A model generated the notes under the pieces. That model was not told the origin of the DNA, made no database searches, and saw only the letters and a list, made by a program, of their open reading frames with translations. The translations under genes and the position numbers were made by a program. Source: Pinibacter soli (lineage in GTDB: Bacteria > Bacteroidota > Bacteroidia > Chitinophagales > Chitinophagaceae). Taken from it: 64,000 nucleotides of DNA. Below are positions 8,477 to 17,000 of this stretch, one piece after another; the first letter of the stretch is position 1; every line of letters begins with the position of its first letter. The stretch covers positions 367,897-431,896 of the forward strand of contig NZ_JASBRG010000007.1 in NCBI RefSeq assembly GCF_029961145.1, given 5' to 3'.

Positions 8477-9097
8477 ATGAAACGAAAGAAAGCGATCATA
8501 TTTGATTTAGACAATACGATTTATCCCGTTGCATCTATTGGTGTTAAACTTTTTGACGGATTGTTTCAATTAGTGGAAAAAGACAAAGGTTTTCAGGGAT
8601 CTATCGAAGATGTTAAAGGCGCCATACAGCGGAAACCTTTTCAGGACGTGGCAAAAGCATTTCATTTCAGCGATGATCTTACAAAGGCCGGACTGGAGCT
8701 GCTCTCCGACATAGAATACAATGATGTGATCAAACCATTTGATGATTATTTACTGACGAGAAATATTGATTGCCTGAAATTTCTGGTGACCAAAGGATTT
8801 AAGAAGCTGCAGGAAAGCAAAATAAGGCGATTGAGTTTGCAAAATGATTTTGAAGCCTACTATATTGTTGATCCCGCGGTTTCTGATCTTTCAAAGAAAG
8901 ATGTGTTCAACGATATCATGAAGAAATATAATTTAATGCCTGAAGATATTTTGGTTGTGGGGGATGATATTCATTCTGAAATACAGGCCGCGAAAGACTT
9001 AGGTATTGACGCGGTTGTCTATAATTTTAATGGTGCCAACGAACCTGCCGGCTATAACATTATTTCGCACTATGAGGAATTGAACGACTATTTGTAG
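8477..9097 (+). CDS. HAD-family hydrolase (phosphatase-like)
   Basis: This 206-residue protein shows the motifs of the haloacid dehalogenase superfamily: motif I FDLDNT with nucleophile Asp10 and acid/base Asp12, motif II LVTKG, the lysine of GFKKLQESKI, and motif III VGDDIHSEIQAAKDLGI. It has a helical cap between motifs I and II, as in pyrimidine 5'-nucleotidase or phosphoglycolate phosphatase-like members. It presumably removes phosphate from a small cytosolic metabolite; the substrate is unknown. The ATG at 8477 starts directly at the first strand. Length is typical and no damage is seen. Confidence 0.85.
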   Translation: MKRKKAIIFDLDNTIYPVASIGVKLFDGLFQLVEKDKGFQGSIEDVKGAIQRKPFQDVAKAFHFSDDLTKAGLELLSDIEYNDVIKPFDDYLLTRNIDCLKFLVTKGFKKLQESKIRRLSLQNDFEAYYIVDPAVSDLSKKDVFNDIMKKYNLMPEDILVVGDDIHSEIQAAKDLGIDAVVYNFNGANEPAGYNIISHYEELNDYL

Positions 9098-9249
9098 ATG
9101 ATCGCAAGGAAGATGTGAATCTCAATTTAGATACAAATCAAGGTTAATACTTTTTGAACCTTGTAGTCAATTTTATACAACTAACGTTATTGTATGTACG
9201 AGAAATGTATCTTTGGTGTTTCAATACTACACTAACCCTATTACCCGTT

Positions 9250-10284
9250 ATGAAATTTACCGGTCGAATTTTTCTTTACACCGTACTGTTTTTTATTGCA
9301 CTTTCTTTGTATGCGAATTTCCTGCACCCTACATTGTTTTTTTTCAAACAGCCCATCAAATGGTTAAATAGCAGTGCACTTAACAGTGGTAAAAAAATAT
9401 CATTCAAAAGCGGTTCAAATACTTTGTACGGCAGGTTAAAAGCTCCGGCAAATTCTTCAAAGAAACTGCCTGCAATTATTTTTAGTCCCGGTTCCGGTGG
9501 GCAATCATCCTACTCCGATTATTACTACGCTTCGTTTTTGGATACATTGTATGAACAGAATTTTGCTAAGGACAGTATGGTGTTTTTATATTTTGATAAA
9601 CGTGGCGTTGGAGAATCTGAGGGCAACTGGTATTCCGCTTCATTTGAAGACAGAGCAGATGATGTAAAGGCTGCTGCCGATTATTTGCGTTCGCTTTCTT
9701 TTATTGATACAAACGAGATCATAGTCGTGGGTCATAGCCAGGGCGGCTGGATCGCGCAGATTTGCCTCTCGAAATATCCGCAAAGCTTTGCCGGCGCTAT
9801 TTCTATGGCGGGACCTACTTTTGGTGTAAGGGAGCAGGTAATCAACGATTACACCAGCAATTTTAAGTGTAGGGAGAATCTATCCGAACCGGACGCGTAT
9901 ACCAAAGCCGCGAAACAAGTGCGGGTTGGTTTTTGGATTACCAGTCTTTTTCCTTTTCAGCAAGATTGGAAGCAACTTAGCATTATCAAGGACTTCGAAC
10001 CTTCGGCTTACCTGAAGAATCTAAAGAAACCGCTGCTGTTGATGTTTTGTGAAAACGATCCATTGGTATCACCACAGAAAAGTATGGCTGCGCTTGACAA
10101 ACTTTACGACAATAATGTTCCTTCAAACATTCAAACAACGATAATTAAAGGCGCAATTCATCCATTTAAATTGGCCGACAAATGTTATCACGGTTCATTC
10201 AATGATATTCCGCTATCCATGCAAGCGAAGCAAGAGATTCATGACTGGGTATATGATCATTTTTTGAGTAAAAAACCAGATTGA
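9250..10284 (+). CDS. Membrane-anchored or secreted alpha/beta hydrolase
   Basis: The product of about 344 residues starts with an uncleaved or cleaved N-terminal hydrophobic segment (IFLYTVLFFIALSLYANF) and continues as an alpha/beta hydrolase. Visible features are the oxyanion region PAIIFSPGSGGQSS, FDKRGVGESEG, the nucleophile elbow VVGHSQGGW, the acid region LLLMFCENDPLVSPQ and a late histidine in KGAIHPFKL. It is therefore probably an esterase or peptidase-like enzyme with an extracytoplasmic position. The frame is open from a TTG at 9154, but the ATG at 9250 directly precedes the hydrophobic segment and fits family length better. No operon partner is obvious. Confidence 0.8.
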   Translation: MKFTGRIFLYTVLFFIALSLYANFLHPTLFFFKQPIKWLNSSALNSGKKISFKSGSNTLYGRLKAPANSSKKLPAIIFSPGSGGQSSYSDYYYASFLDTLYEQNFAKDSMVFLYFDKRGVGESEGNWYSASFEDRADDVKAAADYLRSLSFIDTNEIIVVGHSQGGWIAQICLSKYPQSFAGAISMAGPTFGVREQVINDYTSNFKCRENLSEPDAYTKAAKQVRVGFWITSLFPFQQDWKQLSIIKDFEPSAYLKNLKKPLLLMFCENDPLVSPQKSMAALDKLYDNNVPSNIQTTIIKGAIHPFKLADKCYHGSFNDIPLSMQAKQEIHDWVYDHFLSKKPD

Positions 10285-10636
10285 TTTTTTTGGAGAATAT
10301 TCTGCTATTGGTATTTTATTTGGCCCAGCTAAATCTTGCCTCCCTTATTAAGTCTCTTTTATTTACAAAATTTATTTTTTGGATTGTTGTTATCAGTCAT
10401 GCTTTTATCAGGAAAGTTTGAAGACGCAGTTGCTTCCGCTTTTCAACATCGTACATCTTTCTCAATGTAATCGCAACACAGCAAATATCTTTCTGTTGAA
10501 TTTTCTAAATATTTTATTTAGGTTTATAAAACTAACACCGTTAACGCTCCCACCCCTTTAAAAGCTCCGGCATTCTTTTCAGTAGCAACTTTTTGCCACA
10601 AATAATTTTCGTCGTCATTGCAAAAAACAAGTATTG
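10285..10636. other. AT-rich intergenic stretch, no gene seen
   Basis: This 352-base gap precedes the type IX-secreted protein gene and probably carries its promoter. It is AT-rich with many T-runs. No convincing coding frame, RNA gene or repeat was recognised. Confidence 0.4.
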
Positions 10637-12109
10637 ATGAAGACATATTTACCCGTAAAATTACCGGTGAGGAAAATTTTGGTTGCCATTTTTTTATTGT
10701 TTATAAGCATTTGCAAAGCGCAGACACCGCAATCATATACAGCCATTGATGGCACGCTGTACAATCTGTACAAATGGGAAGGCAACAAGGTTATGTTGCT
10801 GTCTTCTTCCTCTACACTCGATCAAACCACAATGACAAACTGGTTGCAGAAAATGGACGAAACTTATAACTACTATGCGTTATGCACGGGTAAAGAACCC
10901 TCATTCTGGCCGCCTACCTATATTAATAACAAGAGCACTATTGCACAGGTTCCATCTACATGCGGGGCCGGCTGTGGTTACCTGGGCTTCACGGGAATAG
11001 AGATGCAGACGACCTATTTCAATAACACTTACAATTTTATTTTGGGTAACAACCAATATGATCAGGAAGTCTTTTATGAATTTGGAAGAAACTTTTGGTT
11101 CTATTCTCCACAATTGGCCTACAAGAGCAATGACCCAATCGTTACCGGATACGCGGTGTTTATGCGATTCATGTCGATGGAATACATAGGTGTGAACGGC
11201 GCCCCGTTCAACGGATCTTTACCCTTTACCGATTTTCAAACTCAAATCAAAGCGTTGCTCAATACCTACCTGAATAATACATCGTTAAACTGGAACAATA
11301 CCCTTGGTGTAGGGCAAGGTGTTCCTAACAACTGGGGTGCAACGGATCTGTTTGCGTCATTTTGTTTTTATCTGAAAGAAAATTATGGTGGTCAAAACTG
11401 GGTGCAGAACGTTTGGAGATATGCGGGTCTCAGGCCCGATGCGGCTACTACGCAGGATGCTGTTGATAATTTTATCGTAGCGTCTTCCCAGGCTGCGAAT
11501 TCCAATCTCTCTGATCTCTTTACCAGCTGGCGCTGGCCGGTATCGACAAAAGCAGTAAGCGAACTAAACGCTATTTTTAATCCATTGCCTGTGAAAATAG
11601 TAAGTTTTACAGGCAAATCGTTGCAATGCAATTACAATGTACTGGAATGGAAAACGGCTGATGAATCGAACAACAAAGGATGTGAAGTGCAAAGAAGCAA
11701 AGACAGAACAAGTTTTGAGAAAGTAGGTTTTGTTTTTGCGAAAAACAACAACGCCAATATTCAGCAATACAATTTTGAAGATAAGGTTGGAGTTTCAGGC
11801 AACTACTTTTACAGGCTTAAGCAGATTGACATTGACGGTAATTATGTTTATTCTGTTACTATAAAAATTGAGAGTGCTTGCGAAGGAGCTACTGTTATTA
11901 ATGTTTATCCAAACCCAGTTAAACAACTGCTTCATATTGATGGCATAAGGACCAATTCAAATACAATTAAACTTGTTGGCAGCCTTGGCAATACTTTGGC
12001 AGTATGGCGAAATAAAAATGAGGCATCAATTGATTTGAGCAGATATCCTTCAGGAATATATTTCCTGATCATTAATGAAAATACGGTCTTCCGGGTGTTG
12101 AAGGAGTGA
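10637..12109 (+). CDS. Type IX-secreted protein with zincin-like domain lacking the zinc motif
   Basis: The 490-residue product has a signal peptide (to about residue 29, SICKAQ), an N-terminal domain of about 290 residues, a fibronectin-like domain starting near LPVKIVSFTGK, and a C-terminal type IX sorting domain (VYPNPVKQLLHIDG, then a closing strand pair ending FRVLKE). In the first domain, the segment YEFGRNFWFY at 147-156 sits where secreted zincin-like proteins have HExxHNFW, so the two zinc histidines are replaced by Tyr and Arg. The domain is therefore probably a non-catalytic relative of a metallopeptidase, though the relationship is inferred from this pattern alone. The ATG at 10637 is preferred over TTG at 10634. 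It stands alone and ends at a strong terminator hairpin shared with the convergent gene. Confidence 0.75.
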   Translation: MKTYLPVKLPVRKILVAIFLLFISICKAQTPQSYTAIDGTLYNLYKWEGNKVMLLSSSSTLDQTTMTNWLQKMDETYNYYALCTGKEPSFWPPTYINNKSTIAQVPSTCGAGCGYLGFTGIEMQTTYFNNTYNFILGNNQYDQEVFYEFGRNFWFYSPQLAYKSNDPIVTGYAVFMRFMSMEYIGVNGAPFNGSLPFTDFQTQIKALLNTYLNNTSLNWNNTLGVGQGVPNNWGATDLFASFCFYLKENYGGQNWVQNVWRYAGLRPDAATTQDAVDNFIVASSQAANSNLSDLFTSWRWPVSTKAVSELNAIFNPLPVKIVSFTGKSLQCNYNVLEWKTADESNNKGCEVQRSKDRTSFEKVGFVFAKNNNANIQQYNFEDKVGVSGNYFYRLKQIDIDGNYVYSVTIKIESACEGATVINVYPNPVKQLLHIDGIRTNSNTIKLVGSLGNTLAVWRNKNEASIDLSRYPSGIYFLIINENTVFRVLKE

Positions 12110-12148
12110 GATCAACAGCATGCGCGAGTCTGATGTTATCTTATAAGC

Positions 12149-12190
12149 ATCATAAAGTCCGCGAAACATACTGTTTGCGGACTTTATGAT
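12149..12190. terminator. Bidirectional terminator hairpin between convergent genes
   Basis: ATCATAAAGTCCGC at 12149-12162 pairs perfectly with GCGGACTTTATGAT at 12177-12190; the loop has an additional AAAC/GTTT pairing. It lies between the plus-strand gene ending at 12109 and the minus-strand gene ending at 12254 and can serve both. Confidence 0.75.
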
Positions 12191-12253
12191 TTGTGCTCTG
12201 TGTATTATGGAATTTACAATTACAATACTTTGAATACATGTGCCTGCATCATT

Positions 12254-13408
12254 CTAATTGGTTTTCTTAATATATCCATATAGTCCATCCTTTTCGTCGT
12301 CAGGACCTGCAGTGAAATAAAGCGCATTCGGATCAACACCATTTGTAGATGTGGAAGGTGGAAAAGCAATGGCCCACAGACCTTCAATCACAATGGCTTT
12401 ATTATGTGTTTGAAGCGCCTTTAGAAATACGCCCGCCATGTTGTATGCGTTGATACGGCCATCGCCAAAGTTGCCGACCAATATGATCTGGGTGTTCTTC
12501 ATGTTTTTGTCCATGTCATTACCGTTGTTGTCATTTTTCATGTCCTTCATGTCTTCAAAAAATGCTTCAGGTGCCAATGCAATTCCCCATGGCGCATTTA
12601 GTTCGCCCCTTGAAATAAAGCGTGCCACAAACGAACCATCGGTGGCGAAAATATCTACGAAGCCTTTACCTGCACCATGTAGTTCATCATCCGGAGATGT
12701 AGGATCCTGCGCTGCATACATAACGAACAGCCATTTGTCAATTGCCTGGATATTGAAAGGAGAATATCCTGAAGGTAACGCGGGGTCTTTGAAGGCCATC
12801 GATACTTTGCCCCAAACGCTGTCGTACACTTCAATCATTGCCTTCCTGAAGTTAGCAGCATAAATGTAATTCTTGCCGTTGCTGGCGCCTATAGCGAGGC
12901 CGGTATAAGAAGCAGAGGCTGAATTGTTCATAACCCGTTCAGCTTTATTACCGCCGTTCCATCCTGAAATAACTCCGTCCGTACCCACAAAAATGAATCT
13001 TGCAGGATTCTTGTTGGTGAGTTTAAAACCTGTGGTTCCGTTGAAAATAATTCCTGAAGGCGCACCACCCATGGTGTCTGTAGGTGAAGGAATCAACACA
13101 GGTGGTCTTGCATCGGCGCCGGCAGCAGTTAATACATAGCTAAGGCCGGTGGCTTCTGTGTTTACCCAGGGTACACCGGAAGTTGCAAACGCCAGCCCCC
13201 ATGCGTTTTGAAATTTGGGGGCAACTCTTGCCGCATTGTACTCGTTGTTATTCGCAACAAGGTTTGTTTGTCCAAAATCTTTCAGATCATTCTTCGCGGT
13301 AATAAACTCATTTTTTTTACAGCCAGTTAGTAGGAATAAGGTAACAAAAGCAAGCGGAAACAGTCCTTTTAAAAAAAATAGACTGTGAAAGTAAGATGTC
13401 TGTTTCAT
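12254..13408 (-). CDS. TIGR03118-family lipoprotein (beta-propeller-like)
   Basis: The product of about 384 residues begins with a lipoprotein signal (LAFVTLFLLTGCKK), so it is membrane-anchored outside the cytoplasm. The body matches the TIGR03118 type: QTNLVANN near the start, KFQNAWGLAFATSGVPWVN, FVGTDGVISGWN, and later LNAPWGIALAP and IILVGNFGDGRINAYN, repeating strands that suggest a beta-propeller. The biochemical function of this family is unknown. A low-complexity insert rich in Asp, Asn, Lys and Met (around EDMKDMKNDNNGNDM) lies before the IILVGNFGDG strand and could bind metal or be a flexible loop. The frame is open to 13579, but the ATG at 13408 gives the lipoprotein leader directly. 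The upstream 192 bases hold nothing recognisable. Confidence 0.85.
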   Translation of the reverse strand: MKQTSYFHSLFFLKGLFPLAFVTLFLLTGCKKNEFITAKNDLKDFGQTNLVANNNEYNAARVAPKFQNAWGLAFATSGVPWVNTEATGLSYVLTAAGADARPPVLIPSPTDTMGGAPSGIIFNGTTGFKLTNKNPARFIFVGTDGVISGWNGGNKAERVMNNSASASYTGLAIGASNGKNYIYAANFRKAMIEVYDSVWGKVSMAFKDPALPSGYSPFNIQAIDKWLFVMYAAQDPTSPDDELHGAGKGFVDIFATDGSFVARFISRGELNAPWGIALAPEAFFEDMKDMKNDNNGNDMDKNMKNTQIILVGNFGDGRINAYNMAGVFLKALQTHNKAIVIEGLWAIAFPPSTSTNGVDPNALYFTAGPDDEKDGLYGYIKKTN

Positions 13409-13600
13409 ACAAGGTGTGTTTAATTGATGAAAAAAATCCTCAGAGGTATCGGAAGAGGCCTGCATTAGGAATTGGTGTGTAAGTCGGTATTTCAGGGAAA
13501 TGATGTGGTGGGGAATTGTACTTAAAATCACATAAAACACGAGGCCTATAAAGGTAAATAATAAGGATAGAAAAAGCAATGCTTGAAACGGCTTGAATTG

Positions 13601-13957
13601 TCAAACGAGCATGTTCGCGTAGACAGCAGAGTTACTTTTCTTATGCAAATAATAGACATTGTCTGTTTCCTTGATTTGCAGCTCATCTTTATCGGGAACA
13701 AATTCAAAGAAAGTACCTGTTTTTAAATTCATGAAATAAGTTGTGCCCATAGGTTCTGCTTCCATTGTTTTTCCGGCGGCATCGAAAATTATTCTGTTGT
13801 TGACTTTTTTGCAAACCACTTTAAATGGCAGATCGTTTGAAGAATAAGTGCCAGTGTATTTATCTAGGTCGCTGTTTTGTAAAGCAACTGCTTTTGAAAA
13901 TGGCACTGTGTAATCATCATTAAAGCAGATTTTTCGTCGGGATAATACCATACCCAT
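13601..13957 (-). pseudogene. C-terminal remnant of a serine beta-lactamase-family protein
   Basis: The 118-residue frame lacks a signal peptide and any catalytic motif. From about residue 29 it resembles the C-terminal domain found after the beta-lactamase fold in Bacteroidota penicillin-binding-like hydrolases: DLDKYTGTYSSNDLPFKV, then FDAAGKTMEAEPMG and FFEFVPDKDELQI. The preceding VLSRRKICFNDDYTVPFSKA fits the linker of such proteins. The region upstream (13958-14094) contains stops in all relevant frames and no SxxK or YxN motif, so the catalytic part is lost. I therefore read it as a gene remnant; it could be expressed as a small stand-alone domain, but nothing supports that. Confidence 0.55.
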
Positions 13958-14094
13958 GAGTAGAATTCTTCTACCTGCAAGTGAGCCTAACCCCTGCCAA
14001 GTTCTTATGTGGGTGTTTATAAAATTTTTCCTATCTTAATAGAAACGAAGCCTGAACCTAAGTAACTAAAATTCGTTTGCTATCATTCAATAAG

Positions 14095-17000
14095 ATGAAC
14101 CTTATCACCTTCATTGATACAGAAATTGATCCAAGCAGCTTGCAGATTCTTGATATTGGCGGTATCAAAGATGATGGAAGTACTTATCATAGTGCCTCGC
14201 TTGGGGAGTTTTCCCGGTTTATTAAGGGAACCTGGTTTATTTGTGGACACAATATTTTTAACCATGACTTAAAGTATATCCGGCATGTTGTTGATCAAGC
14301 AGATGTGGATTCTAAAAATATCATTGACACTTTGCAACTGTCTCCCCTTTTGTTTCCAACCACACCATATCATTCCTTACTTAAAGACGACAAATTACAA
14401 ACTGACGAATTAAACAATCCTTTAAACGATTCGATAAAAGCAAGGGATTTGTTCTATGATGAAGTGGCACAGTTCCGGCACCTCGATGAAGTACTCAAAG
14501 TTATTCTTTATTCATTATTAGGTAATCAAAAGGAGTTTCAGGCATTTTTTCGCTTTGTCGGGTACAATGCTGAGGCGGTCGATGTCGAGCCTCTTATTCG
14601 TCAAAAATTTGCGGAAAGAATTTGCGAAGATGTTGGTCTTACAAAGCTGATTTCTGAGCATCCCGTCGAGTTGTCTTATTGTTTGGTACTGATAAATGCG
14701 AATAGTCGCTACTCAATAACTCCTCCATGGGTGCTAATGAATTATCCTGAAGTCGAGCGCATCATGTACAAATTGCGAAACAACCCTTGTATTAAAGGCT
14801 GCAGATATTGCAGCAACGCGCTGGATATACACAAAGGGTTAAAGCGTTTTTTTGGCTACAACAGTTTTAGAAAATATGGAGATGAGCCATTGCAGGAGCT
14901 CGCGGTTAAAGCCGCTATTGACAATAAGTCACTTTTAGCAGTGTTCCCGACCGGCGGTGGCAAATCCATTACTTTCCAGGTGCCGGCTTTGATCAGCGGT
15001 GAAAGCGTTAAAGGTTTGACGGTTGTGATTTCGCCTCTGCAATCGTTGATGAAGGATCAGGTTGATAATCTGGAAAAACTAAGTATTACAGAGGCTGTAA
15101 CTATTAATGGCATGCTTGATCCCATTGAGAGAGCCAAAAGTCTCGAAAGGGTTGAAAATGGTTTAGCAAGTCTTCTTTATATATCTCCTGAATCTTTGCG
15201 TTCACGCACAATCGAACGGCTTTTACTGGGCAGAAAGATCGTCCGTTTTGTAATAGACGAAGCGCACTGCTTTTCTGCGTGGGGGCAGGATTTCAGAGTA
15301 GATTATTTATACATTGGTGATTTTATCAGATTGATACAGGAAAAGAAAAATATGGAAGAGACGATTCCTGTGTCTTGTTTTACAGCCACCGCAAAACAAA
15401 AGGTAATTGAAGATATCCAGAATTATTTTTACGAAAAACTTTCCATCAAAATGGAACTGTTTTCTTCAAAAGCAACAAGGACAAATCTTCAATACCGTGT
15501 TTTTCAAAAAGGAGATAAAGAAGAAAAATATCAGGCCATAAGAGATTTGATAACGCAGAAAGATTGTCCGGTTATCATTTATACTTCAAGAACCAATAGT
15601 GCATACAAGCTCGCGGAAAGGTTGTCAAAAGACGGTTTCAATGCAAAGCCATATCATGGAAAGATGGACATTAAAGAGAAGATGGCAAATCAGAATGCAT
15701 TTACTTCCGGAGAAATTCAAATTATGGTTGCGACGTCCGCATTTGGCATGGGGGTAGATAAGAAAGACGTAGGGTTGGTGATTCATTACGAAATTTCTGA
15801 CTCACTTGAAAATTACATCCAGGAGGCTGGCAGAGCTGGGCGTGACGAAAATATTGTAGCTGATTGCTTCATTTTGTTTAATGAAGATGATCTGAGCAAG
15901 CACTTTATCATGCTGAATCAAACCAAATTGTCCATCAAAGAAGTCCAACAGATCTGGAAAGCCATTAAAGACATCACAAAGTTCCGCTCCACAGTTTCTC
16001 ATTCCGCATTGGAGATTGCAAGAAAAGCTGGGTGGGATGATAATGTTGTTGAAATAGAAACAAGAGTAAAAACAGCGATCAATGCCCTGGAAGATGCTGG
16101 CTATGTAAAACGAAAACAGAATATGCCAAGGGTATATGCCAACAGTATTTTGACAAAAAACGCGCAGGAGGCAATTGATAAGATAAATACATCAGTTCTG
16201 TTTTCTGAAATGCAAAAGGAACAAGCTGCTCGGATTATTAAGAAACTCGTTTCCAGTAAAAACAAGAAACGGGCAGGCGACGATTCTGCTGAATCCAGAG
16301 TGGATTATATCAGCGATCATTTGGGTGTTGCAAGGGAAGAAGTCATCAATATTATTAACCTTCTCAGAGAAGAAAAAATTTTGGCTGATACTCAGGATTT
16401 AATGGCTTTTATAAAGAAGGGAGGAAATAAAAACCGCTCTCTCGGTATTGTTGAAGCATTTAGCAAAATTGAGAACTTTCTGCTGTCGGCTTTCGGAGAA
16501 CTGGAAAAAAACTTTCACATCAAAGAGCTGAACGAAGAAGCCGAAGAGAAAGGCTGTGATGATGTAACGCCTAACCGGATAAGAACAATCATTAATTTTT
16601 GGGTGATCAAAAATTGGATCAAACGACAAAACCTGGCGTATTCTAAAAATCATTTTGCTGTGTTTTGCCTTGAAACCAAAGAAGCACTCAAAAAGAAATT
16701 GGAAAAACGACATGCCCTGGCAAAGTTTGTTGTTTCACTTTTGTATGAAAAAAGTGAAGCTACTTCGATAAATGATGAACAAAATAAAGAAGAGGTATTG
16801 GTCGAATTTTCTGTTCATGAGTTGAAGCAAGCTTATGAAAACAGCGCAGATCTGTTTAAATTGAATATTACGATTGAGGATATTGAGGACACTTTATTTT
16901 ATCTGTCAAGGATAGAAGCAATAAAAATAGAAGGAGGCTTCCTGGTTTTATACAACCGCCTAACTATTGAACGGATTGAACAGGATAATAGAAAAAAATA

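Noticed and set aside
14788-14817. Radical SAM domain suggested by Cx3Cx2C
   Set aside because: No TIM-barrel or SAM-binding motifs surround it; the cysteines lie between exonuclease-like and RecQ domains.
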